From contig CM031858.1 in the NCBI GenBank assembly GCA_018697195.1, forward strand, positions 128,721,133-128,785,132: a DNA stretch of 64,000 nucleotides, given 5' to 3'. Below the pieces are notes generated by a model. The model searched no databases and was not told where the DNA came from. It worked only from the letters and a program-made list of their open reading frames with translations. Position 1 is the first letter of the stretch. Every line of letters begins with the position of its first letter. This DNA is from Certhia americana. Lineage: Eukaryota > Chordata > Aves > Passeriformes > Certhiidae. Of the stretch, positions 1-13,740 are shown piece after piece. A program made the translations under genes and the position numbers.

Positions 1-2163
1 TTAATCTGGATCTATTCTGTGTGCTTTGCTTTCGTGTTGTTCTGTCAAAAAAAAAGGGAGGGAGGAAAGGGAAGAAAGCATGGACATACCAGCACTTCTT
101 CATAAAAAAACCTTTTCTCAGGAGAGTTGTCTATTTTATGAAAGAAAGTGAAAGTTCGGATTACTTTTTGGATCATCGAATATATTAAATTTATTCCTGT
201 GGTAAATTTGTCAAGGGAGAGTTCTAGTACCCTATTAAAAGTAGAGTGTCCTAGTAAGGTTAGAAAGTATTGGAAAGCAACTGTAGCTATAAGGTAGGGA
301 ACACAAGACAAAGGACATGGAAACTCATTGAAGTTCGTGGCAATTTACTGCCAGGATACTGGGGCCAGTTGGCTTTTGAAGTCCCTAGGTATATAACCAG
401 GTCAGTGATAAGTAGAAATCAGGAGTTACTTTTCTCCTGTGTGTGCATTTTAAGACTAGTACAGGAACATGACACACGAGACTGCAGTCAGCTTTTAAAA
501 CAAGTTGTTGAGCAATTATTAAAACTGAGATCTGGAAAATTAGGAAAAAGAGTAAACAAAATAATCTAAGAGCTAGAGAAGTTACTTTCCCTTCACAGAC
601 TAGAAGCACAGTGTGTTTATTCAAGTGAAAAGGTGGATGTTGAAGTAATCTCTAATCAAAGAAATATGCCACAGCAAGAGTTATGGCTGGAAGCTCTGGC
701 CAGATGAAGTCAGAAGAAAACATGAAACAGGCCCTGAGCAGCAATGGTAAGAAACTACTGCAACACAATACCAAAAAACCCCCCAGTGATACTGCCTAAA
801 CAAGTCTGAATGCTATTTTGAGAGACTTGTGTTCACACAGGTTTTACTTTAGTCACATGTATTACTGAGTTCAATGTGGACACTGGATAAAATGCGATGC
901 TCTGGGATGTTCAGCAGAACGGACTGAAAGAGATGTATGTTAGCTCGTCCTTACCTTAAACTTTAGCAAACTGGGAGGTGACTTCCTGGATCAGGACAGG
1001 TTTCTGTTTCATCTTGCTTCAACACAGGACAACACAGAAAAGTAGAACAACCACCCCAAAACTTTACTTGTCTTCGTATTTTAAGGGGGAAAACAATGAA
1101 TATCAATATTTTTACAGAACTAGTTAAAAATGCATTTCAGCAGAGGCTTTCAATTTCTTTGACTGAAGGTAAATTTCTTAACAATTCCAAATAAAATTGT
1201 CCAGATTTAATTTATTTACTTGAACATTCTGAGTTCAGGACTCTGAGGGATTTCGATTCCTCATGGGAACAGTAGTTCAAATGCAGCATCCTCATTTATT
1301 CTCTGTGATTTGGGGTCCCCAGTTCAATTGGACCTGGTCTGATGATTCAGCTTCAGGAATGTCTATAGTGTAACTATAGTATAACAAGGAAGCTTTTGCA
1401 AAAAAGAACTGGAGAATGTATTATCTGAAGTAAACTGCCATGATACATTTCTTTGACTTTTGTGACCATGAGGTAAGGTCTAACTGATCTGGTTTGAAGT
1501 GTTTTAACCAGCCAAAATGTTTTTCTTGGAGTCAATGTTGCCCAGTGAAGATTCAGAAACTTCAAGGAATATTATTGTTTCCTTGCAGTAAAGTTCAGTT
1601 TTGCAGAAAATGCATTTTATGTGAGAAAGCATTTGTGGAAATTTCCTGACTAGTTTTATTTAAGAACTAGAGAACCAGCTCTTAATTGAAAGAGGGAGAG
1701 TGCCAAATATTAACACCCCCAGGGACAACAAAACTGATTAAATATGTGTCTAATGTTCTGTTTTTAATCCAAAGGAAACTGCTTCGATGGCATACATGTT
1801 GTTTTAAGTTTTTTTTTCATTTTCCTGAAAAAGTGTCTAAGTGAAACAGCATGTTCTTTATGCTGGGGTCCCATTCCCTCAGGTTACTCTCATCGTGCTT
1901 ACAGTGCATAAGTGCTGCTCTTTCCTCTGAGCAAGCAGACGTGCCAGCAGTGTGAGGGCTAGAAACAACAGTGAGGAAAACACTGCAGTGGTCCTTGTGT
2001 GTGCCTGACTAACTGCTGGGTTGTGAACTGCAGGGATTTGAGATCTGAGCTTTCTGAAAACTAGTCTCCATTGATGCGCCCCTTCTTGAAGCTACAGCCC
2101 CACTTGATGATTAAAATGAATGGTGGAACACTAAAAGTGGCAACATTTTCATCTCTTTTCAAA
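1..2163. other. Unique noncoding DNA, no feature recognised
   Basis: This is AT-rich, apparently single-copy sequence. There is a short purine-rich run near 52-80. Open frames are under 100 codons on both strands and have no recognisable family. I see no repeat or RNA gene. Confidence 0.6.
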
Positions 2164-2905
2164 ATCACAGATTCACAGATTGGCTGAAGTTGGCAGGACC
2201 TCTGGAGGTCATCTGGTTCAGTTCACCCCACTCAAGCAGGGGCACACAGAGCCAGGACCCTGTCTAGATAGCTTTTGAGTGTCTCCCAAAGAGGGTGATT
2301 CACAGCCTCTCTGGGCAACCTGTCTTAGTGCTTGGTCATTCTGACAGTAAAAGAGTGTTTCCTGCCGTTCAGAGGGAACCTCCTGTGCTTCAGTTTGTGT
2401 CTTTTCTTCTGGTCCTTGTCACTGGGCACTGTGGAAAAGATCCTATAGCTGTTGATAAGGTCCTCCTTGAGCCTTCTCTTCTGGGTAGAGTCCCAGCTCT
2501 CTCAGCCTTTCCTCATAGGAGAGATGCTCCAGATGCTTTATCATCTTCATGGCCCTTTGTTGCACTCTCTCCAGTATGTCCATGTCCCTGCTGTACTGAG
2601 GAGCCCAGAACTGGGCACATCCCTCCAGGTGTGGCTTCACCACTGCTAAGTAGAGAGGCTGGATCACCTCCCTCGACCTGCTGGTAATGGTTTGCCTAAT
2701 GCAGCCCAGGCTGCCATGTGTCATTTTAGCCACAAGGGCATATTATTGCCTCGTGTTCAACTTGGTGTCCTCCAGGAGCCCAGGTCCCTTTCACAGCACT
2801 GATTTCTAGCGGGGTTGCTCCCAGAATACAGTAGTGCATGGAGTTGTTCCTTCCCAGGTGCAGCACTTTGAACCTGCCCTTGCTGAACTTCATGATGACT
2901 TTCTT
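2164..2905 (-). mobile_element. CR1 LINE fragment, 5'-truncated, with 3' end
   Basis: This is a non-LTR retrotransposon of the CR1 family, the dominant LINE of birds, lying on the minus strand. Its 3' terminus is at the left edge, where two copies of an 8-base unit (acagattc-like on the plus strand) correspond to the short tandem tail typical of CR1. Next to it is the conserved 3' untranslated stretch, which reads on the minus strand as agatgacctccagaggtcc. Further right, the minus strand encodes the C-terminal part of the CR1 reverse transcriptase ORF, and its upstream part continues to about 2905, where homology stops. That is the usual 5' truncation. Frame breaks around the remnant show it is inactive. 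The family assignment is confident; the subfamily is not determined. Confidence 0.93.
2443..2733 (-). pseudogene. CR1 ORF2 reverse transcriptase C-terminal remnant
   Basis: This 96-codon open stretch lies inside the minus-strand CR1. Its translation carries the conserved end of the CR1 reverse transcriptase: a [24 protein letters not shown] segment, then [11 protein letters not shown] and [12 protein letters not shown]. In an intact element this lies near the C terminus of ORF2, after the catalytic palm, so neither the endonuclease nor the catalytic aspartates are present. The homology continues beyond both ends in other frames (KF-KGRFKVLHLG-like to the right, the WN-LPRE-like region to the left). 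The open frame is therefore a decayed fragment, and its methionine is not a true start. Confidence 0.88.
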
Positions 2906-5900
2906 ATAAAACTAGTTGTGACCTGATAATAATCTGTGCTATTCAGACACAAATTACATTAAAATAGAGTGGATAATTAAAATAAAATCATTCTGCTCTT
3001 CTATCAACACTTACTGCTTGTGTACTCACCAGCAGCACTATTAGAGTCAGTAAAGTATCCTACCTCCTGCCATACCAGGTTCACCTTCTCCGGAAAATAT
3101 CCGTGTTGTTGATCAATATGCTTTAGCAATGATGAAAATCTGATGTGGTGTAGCTATTGAGGCTACCCTTAATTCTGAAATAACATTACCAAAGCTTCCA
3201 AATCTCTGCTGCCAAGGGAAAAAAGAAAACATCTTGACTTTTATCCTGTGACTTACTACCATTGCTGCACATGCTGAGAGCACAATGTACCACCTCTGAG
3301 TAAAAACCCACATCTCTGAAGTACAGACCTTTAACTTACATCAGTGATCAGATGGTCTATTGTAATACAGCCAGGTGACTTAAGGAGATATGGATCACAG
3401 TCAAGGTTGCCTTGGTAGCTCTAGCTTTTCAATGCTTTTAAGTTTGTAGGATGAGTTGTAGCAATGTTACTGTAATATCATCTGTTTTAGTGCTTATTAA
3501 GCTGCATCAAACCGCATGATTTTTCTTGAGAAACATTGCATATTTATACGTATGTACATATACAGTTTTTTAAAATTAAATTTGTAACATGAGCAGCTGA
3601 TATAAATCTAGGTGCAGTGCCACACACTTTATGGTACTTACTTCCATATATTGGAAAGACTGATGAATAATTGCAATTCTGGCAAATATATTTTCTTAGA
3701 TGACTCTAAGGCTGAAAGATATCTTTATAATCTGGTGTTAAATATCATTTAAGGAAAAAAAAAAGTCTCATTCAAAAGTCACGTGCAAATGTAGGCAAAG
3801 GTTAAAACCAAATCTGAACCTCTTTTATAGGACAGAAATCCGGAGCTGAGGTCACATTAAACCACAATCCAATTCTGTAGACAACATCCTGAGAAAAAGC
3901 AGAAATTCCAAGAAAAACTCATCCATCCATAACAAGCAGGTTCTTCTCATCAGTGAACACAAAACCAGAGGAAGAGAAAAGACCAACACAGCATTAGTTT
4001 ACTTTGAGGGCTAATTTGTGGATGGCCAATTGAAGATGACTGTGTAACAGCAAGAAACAAATGCTTAGTGTTTATATCAAGTAATCCAGTGAAATGGTCA
4101 AAGACAAGCCAAATCATTTACAGGAGGCTTTCAGTGTGGTAGAGGGTTTCAGAGTGGCTTTGCCAGTACTCTGCTAAGCTCTGCTGGAGATGTTGCATTT
4201 AACTTATTCTTCATGACTGATCCTGGGCTCTGGATGCAGGAGTAGAACCATGTCTGCCTGTGCAAAAGTATTTTGTTTCTGGCTGCTGCTATCTCTCAGA
4301 TGGTTTGGAACATCGAGTTGGAAACCCCTTTTGGGAATGCCAAATACAGTCGCTAGAAAATAAACACATTAAATACTTCCTTTCATATAGGCACCTTTAA
4401 AATATGATATAGAGCTAATAAATTTTGAAGTCACAATAAATTAAAATTGGGACAGGTAGGAAACCTTTTGAATAGCAATGTTACGAAACAGATAAACGTA
4501 AGAGTTCAGTGTGTACAGGTGGTAGTTCATCTCTGATCTGCAATGCCAAAGACATGCCTAAGGGAGGAAGCAGAAGAATTGTGGTGATTGGCACTTGTTT
4601 CCAGATCTGCTCCTGGATTAGATTAGGACTGCTGTATTTGTGACAAGGGTTTCCTGGCCAGAAGTATGTGTGCATGAACCACCCAGGTGGCCTACATATG
4701 AACTGGAAGTGCATCCCAACCTCAGCATGTCTGATGTGCTCTGCATGTGCTGTGCAGCTGTGCGCACACAGTCAGTCAGATGGATCCAGTACATACTGCG
4801 TGTGCCCTGTCATCTGCACAGTCTATAAACTGCTGGGGGAATCAGGAAAATGACACATGTACACAGGGTAGGATTTCTGGTTGCTTTTGGACTTCCAACA
4901 TCCTCAAATTCATTATGGAGGTAAGAAGAGGACATGCCTGGGACAACCTAGACACATAGGGAATGTTCTTTCTTATGTATGATTTACCCAAAAGGTGATT
5001 TTTTTAGAAGTTGTAAAATACCTGTCGTGTATTTATGGACTGGGACACAGTATTGTATGAGCAAAACCAATGCTTTTTTCACCCAATGAAAGAAAGCAAG
5101 TGTTTAATACATGACTCCTGGACCAAGCTGAGAATGAAATCATATCAAAGCAAAAATGCACCATTCAAGCAATGCAACATAGCTCCCAGATGCACAAACC
5201 TTTGGAGTAAAATAAAACCACATGATCCCCATTCATAAAAGCAGCCTTTGGTGGCATTTGCTCTGCCTTTGGCTTGCAAACATTCACGTGTGAAAGCTTT
5301 TGTTCATGAGGATATCTGCAGGGATGTGAATACTCCTACACATGCTCTGCTGATATTAAAAAGCTATAGGTATACAAACCCCTGTGTAAATAGGCCTCTC
5401 TTATAGTGATTCTCTTGAAAGATTCTCTTCACTTTAGGAGTCAGGAAGCAGGTACTATATGGTTTTGGTGAGCAAAGGCAGACTTGGAAGAACAGAGCAG
5501 ATAAGCAGTTCATGTAAACTGCTATTATACAGAAATATTTGAAGAAATGCATGAAGATCAATTCTGTACTTTGGTGAAGCACTGTGTGGGAGAGGGAATA
5601 TAAAGGAGATGATGCATTGCTTATTGTGATAGGTGTGCACAGTTTTCAGCTGTTTGTAAGGTAACATTTTATTGTTCACAAGGAGAGAGGCTTGAAAGAC
5701 TTACAGAAAAGAAATTCACAATAAAAATGCAGTGAGTATTTTTTGCCAATAGCAGAACCTCTTGCAGAATGTTTCTTTCCCTTGTCATTTCAATTCAAGC
5801 CCTAGATGTTATTCACTGACACACAAACTAACAGTGACATTTTAAAGCTTGCACAGTGCACATGCATCCAGATCCCCTAGGAAAAGCCAGGCAAACACCT

Positions 5901-7583
5901 GATGCCTGCTGGGAATTTCGCTGTGGGTGCCAGACAGCTGCTGCCCATCAGTGTTTCCAGGTGTGCTTATTCGGTTGGGAGGTCGCTCCAGCTGCAGACA
6001 CAATCATAGCAGGGACTCAGGCAGGCTGGAGAGACAGAGGACATGCTCAGATTTTGCTGCTTGGGCTGCTTTGGTTTTGCCCTGATTTAAAGCACCTGGC
6101 TTGTTTCAGGATGCAGATGTTTGCTCTGTTGCCCAAGAACCAGCACTTCATTCCCTTCATAATGAGCACTGTGACCTGGGGGAGTTATTAAATCTCTGGT
6201 TCAAAAGAGTCTAGTTTTTCTCTCTTTTTGTTTCTCAGCTGACAGTCCAAAGTTCACAAACAAATTAGTGGAAGGAATATATAGAAATTAAAAACTTAAT
6301 TTTCAAACTCCTCTGAGTCAAATCTAATTGACAATTTGAATTATAGCCTGCACTGTTCTTTGTTTCATTTTTCTTTAGGGAAATCCCTGCTTATAGTTTT
6401 GCTTTGTCCTTTACTATAATTTTACAAGCCTATATTTAAAAATTATTCTGAAGCAACTTTTAGAGGCTGAAGCAATTTTAGGACTACTGCAGTGCTGGTG
6501 TGAGACCATGCAATATTCAAAATTGAAAAGATTATACCTTACTCAGGAGACTAGGTACCTTTTTTAAGACCACCAATTTAATTAAAAAACACAAGCTGTA
6601 TATTAGCAGCAAGCTTACGGATCACCATAAGCCAGTCAAACATAATGAAATACATGCAAATGTTAGATGGTGTATTCTTTTGTCTCTGAAATTAGCAATT
6701 TCAGGGAACAATTTCGGTGCTATATGTGGGGATGTGGGGATTTACTTTTTTCTTTTTTATATATTAAAAAATAGTGCCTATCTGAGTACATACTTTTTGA
6801 ATGATAAATAAGGTAAGAAACAATCTATTGTCAACTTTGCTTTCTTTACAGCTTAAGGCTTGGCATTCTTGTCTTCCATCATGAATGTCTGCATCATGTA
6901 CAACATCGACATCACATTGAGGTGTCCTTTTTCCTATAAACACATTTCTGCCTTTGGAGGTTGTTTGCATTGAAGGGGAAAAAAAGTCATGAAATTGAAG
7001 CCCTGGAGAAAATCACTTATGCTCAAGAAACACATTTCAGCCTTTCTGTCTGAACAGGTTTGTTTTCTATTCCAACTTCATTCTTCATCACTGTCACCCA
7101 TCCACTCGGCCATTTGTGTTTGTGGAGTCGGGACGGGAGAACATTTGCTCTTTGTATTGCTGCCACAGTCAAGAGCTGTAGCAGAAACTAGAAAGCTGTA
7201 ATGTAACAGCTCCACTGACTGTCTTTGAGAATCATAATAAAAGCAAGCCAATTTTAAGTAAGGGACAGCCTCACAACTGATAAATGTGCAAATAGAGCAA
7301 AATATATTGGGAAGAAAATCTAGAGTGTGAAGACACTGATGTGAAGACTACTGCAGAAACAATCTTTCTGATTTATGCATCTGATAAGAAAATAGTCTTA
7401 AGACAGGTTCATCAGGATGTCACCAGTATATGACACTAAGTTCACGCCAAAGGGAAGGAGTTCTGAAGTTCTTTTCTTCTACAGAAAATTATTATGTTAC
7501 TACTGCAAGGCCTTTGTAAAGTTCTGTTAGTAAAATTATTGTACATTATCTGAAAATGTTACAGCTCTCTCTAAATGTAATAT
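2906..7583. other. Unique noncoding DNA
   Basis: This is AT-rich sequence without recognised genes. It contains only short open frames on both strands, the longest about 111 codons at 5856-6191, and none has recognisable motifs. I see no mobile element. Confidence 0.55.
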
Positions 7584-7676
7584 TTCTATCAGTACAGGAT
7601 CATCAGAAGTTGCATAATGACCAAAATAATGTAGTGTAAAAGGGTCTCATGAGGAAATTACCTTTTAAATCAATAT
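7584..7676 (+). repeat. 93-bp direct repeat, copy A
   Basis: This segment recurs at 8866-8958 in the same orientation. By eye the two copies align over 93 bp without gaps, with six mismatches (about 94% identity). Weak similarity may extend about 14 bp further left. Flanking sequences differ, so this is a discrete duplicated block and not a tandem array. A run of 13 T follows directly at 7680-7692. I do not recognise the repeat family. Confidence 0.9.
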
Positions 7677-8865
7677 ATCTTTTTTTTTTTTTCCCTTCAT
7701 GAATATGACCATGCTTTGCTTAGTTATTACACTTGCTGGTGCTCTTAGCTTACCCTGGAGACATGCCATCATATTCTGAATAAAGTCTATTCCTTCAAAT
7801 ACGTTCTGGTAACAGTGATAATCAACATATTTCCAAAGACCAAAAGGTGCTTATAAAAGTAAGGCTTAAATCCTAGGCCTGATGAGATTTTGTTTTTCAA
7901 AAGTCACTTTTCATGCCTATTTTTAAATCTTTTTCTAAGTTATTTTCTTTTATTATTATAGTTTAAAATAACTCTATTTTAATTACCATGAAGCTCAAAG
8001 GTCACATTTATTAAATGTCTTCAATTTCTTCATGTCTGTAATCCCACATATACAGAAAGATTATTGCCCAAGTAAAGGGATATTTATTCCCTTTTATTTT
8101 ATAGCCAGAATTTAGATTCTATTCTTGCTGAGTTAAATAGAAAAAGAGAAAATACGTCCAAGAAAGGGTAGTGATAAAATACATGTTTTTACTACAGTTA
8201 AACCACAGGATGTCACTGTTCCTCTTTCACAAGAAACAAACTTCAACTGTGAAAGTAGACCAGATTCTTCTTAAAATTACAGAAATGCACAAAAATGACA
8301 TAAAAAGCACAGAAATTAAGTCAGACATTTCTTTTTGTATGTGTGAGTCAATCTAGGCAATGTGTTGCCTATGTAGAATAACAATTTAATATTCAATTCA
8401 GTCTCATCATGTACCAAGATTGATATATTTTTGGTACATCCCTCCAGACAGAACTGACACATATCAATATGTCCCATATTGCATAAAGAGTCAGGCAGAG
8501 CTGAATAGAGTTCAGGCGAAAGTTAATGTAAGACATTAAAACTTCTTGTAGCCTTCCCTAGTTAGCACTGAATTTCTAAAATTTAGCACCCGTCGCAATC
8601 ACAAAGCTGGATCTTGACAAACACATGCTGCTTCTAAAGGTTTAATATGATCCCTCCATAAGATCCTTGGTTGCCTTCATATATAGAGTTCCCCATCCTA
8701 GATGTCCCAGTAGGATGCTGGAAATTATCTCAGAGAGGCTTTAAGATGTCAGTGTGCTTCAGGCAGTGCTTTTCATCTGAGGGCATTGCAGAATAAAGTC
8801 CTCTACATGTGGTCATCCTGATGCCTTTCTTCACACCTTTCCATGTGTCTGTCTAAAGATACTGC
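7677..8865. other. Spacer between the 93-bp direct repeats
   Basis: About 1.19 kb of AT-rich DNA separates the two copies. It includes the T run at 7680-7692 and one short open frame of 61 codons with no recognisable product. I cannot tell whether this spacer is part of an element bounded by the repeats. Confidence 0.5.
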
Positions 8866-8958
8866 TTCTATCAGTACAAAATCATCAGAAGTTCCATAAT
8901 GACCAAAATAATGTAGTGTAAAAGGGTCTTGTGAGGAAATTACCTTTTAGATCAATAT
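8866..8958 (+). repeat. 93-bp direct repeat, copy B
   Basis: This is the second copy of the block at 7584-7676, offset by 1282 bp in the same direction. The shared core includes aatgaccaaaataatgtagt and then an aaagggtct word. It has no obvious terminal inverted repeats, no poly-A tail and no target-site duplication. Confidence 0.9.
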
Positions 8959-11159
8959 CAGGTTTATTTTAGCCAAGTCTTTTTCATTGCAGTACATGAG
9001 GCAACTCCCTCACTCACTTCAAATCTCCACCAAAAGTACCTTGTTCAAAACTCCAGTAATATTGATCTGTCTGTTCACACAAGCCCAAATCCAGGTTTTT
9101 TAATTACCATTGATTCAACTTTTAGACTTCTTTCATTTTCTTAGGGAGTTACCTTGTTCTTTCTGAATTATTTCTCTATCCTGAGCACTCTGCACACGAT
9201 ACATGATGAAGGACTTGGATTAGTGGCAGAGGTTTTAAGAAATATTGTGTGTGGAAGATGACTGCTCCCTGTTTTATCTGGAATGGCTTGTGTGAAATGG
9301 AGGCATTCCGGCATATTTTACTCACCTTTCTGGTTTCTGTACTCTTCTTCTCACAGCTTTGGTAAAATGGACTCTTCTATTTTCATTCCTTTTGTGGGAT
9401 GACATGTAAAATATATGGAAAATGTGTAGGAAGACTTTTCACAATCACCAATTTCATCCCTGCAGCCCACTGAGATCTCGAACTGAATCACACCCCATCT
9501 TCTACATGTCTGAAATAATTTCCATACTGTTCTTTAAAATGGCAGCCAGGAGCCAGTGAGAGGCGGGTGCAGAGACATGAAACAGAAGAGAGTGCAGTAC
9601 CTGCAGAAATCTCTTTTCTGAAATCATCTGGCATCTTTGTCTGAAATCTAGATTTTCCTATCACTAAGGAACTCCTAAAAATAATTATGCATTTAGTCTT
9701 CTTTATAAACAATGAGGATACTTTGCATGAATCTGTCTTCATATATTTTCTTCAAAAAAAAATAGAGGAGGTAGCAGTTTGGGGTGAGGGATTGTGTGGT
9801 GGTTAGCAAGACATATGGTGTGCAGCATAAGGACCATACTGGATACAACTCAAGGCAGTAGCAAAATTCCCACCCACATCACCAGATCCAAACCTGGCCC
9901 ATAAGCACTTCCTTTATTGACAAACCATAGTATAAATGACTTTTTATTTTATAAATGGACTCTATAATTTCCCCTAAAGTAAGCGTTATTATGAATGCCA
10001 TTGAGATCTCCCATGCCAATGTCATCTCATTGCCATAGGAGCTAATACACTTGAAATGGGGGGAAAATGTATGAAGATCAAGAATGGTTTGTAGGACCTA
10101 AACTGAATATGCAGTGACAAGCATTTCCCAGAAATGTTTCAATATTTTGGGGAGTATTTAGCTGAATAGCACAGAGGTAGCCATAGGCTGAACAAAAGGG
10201 TTACAGTATTTCATCTGTTGGTGCAAGTTGGCTGGATGACACATTTGTTTCTTGAGCTTCCTGTTTCCACAAACAGTGAGGAAAATTGCCTCCAAACATT
10301 AAATCTGTGCTCCCATGGCTCAGCCCATGCTAGTCTTGCAGAGTAACTGGGTGTCTGACAGAAGTGTGGCAGATGCATCTTCAGTAGTCTCAGCAGGGCT
10401 AAAATCTAAGTAGCAGCACAGGAGATGGGGAAGCATGGATATCAGCACAGGCTACCAGCTAAACACTTCTCTTGTGTGAGAAAGTGTAACTCATGGTCTC
10501 CACTGCAGTGTTCCTGGGGCTGGTGAAACACAGCACACAGCATCTTTGCTGCAGTCATACCCTGTGGTGCCGTAATAAGTTGTTCTGTGACAGCACTTTC
10601 ATTGAAGCTTTTTTCCATATACACTGCTGGCAGAATATGCAAACAAACATACCAACAGTCCAAATTCACAACAGACACAGTTATGGCAGCAATGGTTTTT
10701 GCCTTTTCCAGACCATGTGTCATATTCTACTTTGCTTTGAATGAAAGCAGAATTTTCTCCAGAAGAAAAGATAAGGGAGATCCTGTTAGGTTGAAGACAA
10801 AATACCATATGGAGAGTGAGTGGGTTACAAAATTCTCCAGTGTCTTTTTTTTCAGCTGTATTGATTTTTTTTTTTTTTTTAATTTCTATTTACTTTTAAA
10901 TTAATAAAAATAATTTGGAGACCTTAGGACCCTCAGGGGTACTGGTGCCTGCAGCAAATTTAAGCATACTTACCACTTCAGAGTCAACTGGGCATTCTCT
11001 TTTAGGAGACTAGTTAGTGTTTTAAGAGGAAAAAATTCCAGAGTATTTCTCGCTGGAGATGAGCATGGAGGAAATGTGCTTGACTTCCAGCAGAAGTAAG
11101 GTTGCCTTTTTTATGTAGGGCTGTTCCCTTTAATATCTCCTCAATCCTTTGTTGTCCAG

Positions 11160-11207
11160 AGCTTCAGTCAATATTACCTGTTCAGCTTCAGTCAATATGA
11201 CCTGCAC
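11160..11207 (+). repeat. 24-bp tandem duplication (2 copies)
   Basis: Two adjacent 24-bp copies begin with agcttcagtcaatat and differ at a few positions. It looks like a simple local slippage duplication. Confidence 0.75.
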
Positions 11208-11935
11208 CATTCAAAATCTCTCCAAATCTGAGCAAATGGGCACTCTGAGGGCTTTCAGATACAAAGAGTTCTGGTTTTGGTGATCTTGGGGATGTGTGAT
11301 CTTTTGATGACCTTTAGGGATCTTAGGGAAAGCTGTTCTGGTTTGCAGGGACAGTTACTATAGATTTTTTTGATATGTTATGGCTGGACTAGAAGATGCC
11401 TTTGGAAATGTGTGTCCAGCTGTGCAATGTATCAGAGGATAATATACATGAGGTCTTAGTCAGTAAGCGAGTATCCAAAGCACATATTTGGTGCTTTTAA
11501 TGTTAGGGAAGCAAATTAAGACCTTGGATGGAAAATCCTAAATTTTACTTATAGTCTAGCCAAGAGAGGTGGCTGAAAAGAAACAGATTTCTTGGCATTT
11601 TAAGCAGCAGAAATTGAGGGGCCAAACCCTGTTTTTTGAAGCTGGAGCATTGGTTCCAACCAATGGAGGCCACAGGAGCTGCTTCCTTGTGGAGTTCTGC
11701 CAGAAATTCAGTGAAATTTGTTTGGTGCTGATGGTATCTTGGCAATTCCCATTCTCATGCACTTACTATACTCAGTACCTCAGGCACCTCCAAGATAAAA
11801 CAGCAAGTGAGGGGAGTAGACATAGTTGCCAAGTCCCTTCCTGAGTCTACCTACACCTGAAAATTTCATGAATAATTTTCTCCAGCTCCTTTTTCTCCCA
11901 TATCAAGAGTATGCTGGATCAGTAACTGATGTCCT

Positions 11936-12015
11936 AAGAAAAACCAAAACCAAACAAACCACAAAAAAACCAAACCAAAACAAAACAAAAAAACCAACCA
12001 ACAAAAAAACCCCAT
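11936..12015 (+). repeat. A/C-rich low-complexity tract
   Basis: The tract is made almost only of A runs separated by C, CC or CCCC, such as accaaaccaaaacaaaac. It gives an artificial Lys/Asn/Thr/Pro open frame. Similar tracts, also with A and C on the plus strand, occur near 58820-58905 and 61829-61985. Confidence 0.85.
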
Positions 12016-13712
12016 TGTGCTTTCTGTTTAATCACCTGAAAAGTGGCATTTCTGTTGTGCTGAATGAGGTCAGCTCTCAACTGGGTACAAATAGCAAGAG
12101 AACAAAAGAAACACCTTGGTTCATTTCAAAACCCATGATGAAGCCACATCAACACTTTTGCATATTTCTCTCCCCTCAGAAGTACACAGGTTACATTTTT
12201 GAAGATCAAAACTTCACAGGCTTCCTGAAATAAACAGGGTGCAGAAGAGAAGGGAATAATATTGTTGGCTGGATCCTAATGTCCTTCTTGCTTAAGCTAG
12301 CAGGTCTCATTATGTTTTGCATCTTTCAGCTAACTCTGAACAAAGTCCAGCACTAAGTGATATTGTGCTCATTTATTTTGTGGGCTAGATCTCTATTGGA
12401 TTATAAAATAAGGACTGGATAATTCATAGATTGACTATATTTCATTTTCCAGTACAAATGTACAAGAAAATACATCTAAGTATTTCAGACTTCTTTGTCA
12501 TAAAACTAAAATAAAATCAATCTAAACCACAACTAATTTCAGCCATCAACAAAACATATTTTTCATTCATCCTTTCCAGGCCTTCCCTTCAGCAACCCCC
12601 AAGTCTTTAAAGGCTAGCACTGTACTGGGAAGATCATTAACACTTTTTTTTGACCAAGTGGAGGAAGCAGGTTCAAAGAAGAAGGCTTCCCACAGAGAAC
12701 AAACTATCCTGTGAACATCTGAGCTACTGGAGTCAGAGTTTCTGCTAAGCTGTGTCTTATGATTGAGTTTGGTATCTAAGAAGGTGCTATTTTGATTGAC
12801 ATTTTGGGGAAAATTTTTTCTTCCTTGTTGATTTTTTTTCCTCCTTCCCCTCCCCCACCAAGGAACGATAGAATAATGAAGTCTCTGTCCAGAATAATTC
12901 TTTGGTTGTTTTCACATGGCTCTCTCATAGACACTCTCTCCTTAACTTCTCATATTTTTTAAAGATGTTAATTACCTTCGAATTCTTACATCTGTGTCAA
13001 ATTTGATTGAATCAATCCAGAAGGATCTAACCCTTTGTGTCTGTGTGGGAAGCTGGATTTGCAAAACACCTGCAGACTCTATTTTTAGGAAAACAGATTC
13101 TTTAATAAACTCCCTTCCTAAGTGATAAGAGATGACAATTCTTTGCTGATGTTGGCTAAGGCAGTATCCCACAGGTGTGGGATCCCTCCTCTACACAAGC
13201 ATGGTATGAACACGAAATAGCTTGATGAACTATCCAGATAAAAAATGAGAGGTGACTTGCAAGTAGGATCATTCTACACAGGAAGCCATATTTGCTGTCA
13301 CTCACATTCACTCCCTCTGCCCAGTTGTGGCACCAAAGCTGATTTCAAAGGCAGCTCTGTCAGCAATCCCATCACCAGTGATTCCCTGGACTGAATGGTC
13401 TCCTTTCCTGTGGGTCAAACTGCTAGGTGACTCAGACTGTGCAACATTCTTCCTTGTCACCTACATGTTGCCTTTGCTCCTCATTCATCTCAAGACCATC
13501 TTTGTAAAACAAACCTACTGAGTTTCCAAACAATCAAGAAGTTTTCTCTTTCCAGCCTCCCCTGCCCAAATACCTGGTTTAGAAATCTAAGAGCAAGGTT
13601 GACCTAGAGACATCTGGCTTCCCTCGTGGTGCAGCACCACCTTATGACTGATGGCTAGAATTTGACAACACTGTGGAAGATCCAGCATTTGATTCCTTTT
13701 TGTTGGAAACAG

Positions 13713-13740
13713 AAAAAAAAAAAAAAAAAAAAAAAAAAAA
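13713..13740 (+). repeat. Homopolymer A run, 28 nt
   Basis: This is an uninterrupted run of 28 A. No recognisable retrotransposon body lies directly upstream, so I cannot call it the tail of an insertion. Confidence 0.95.

Larger units (their letters stand above)
8959..13712. other. Noncoding DNA with minor low-complexity tracts
   Basis: No gene is recognised. The interval contains a 16-nt T run near 10865-10880, a 24-bp duplication at 11160 and an A/C-rich tract near 11936, described separately. Open frames over 100 codons here (10587-10904 and 11826-12233) run into T-rich or A/C-rich tracts and look spurious. Confidence 0.5.

Noticed and set aside
7584..8958. Direct repeats as the LTRs of a small retroelement
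   Set aside because: The repeats lack TG...CA ends and target duplications, and nothing like a primer-binding site or polypurine tract is visible between them.
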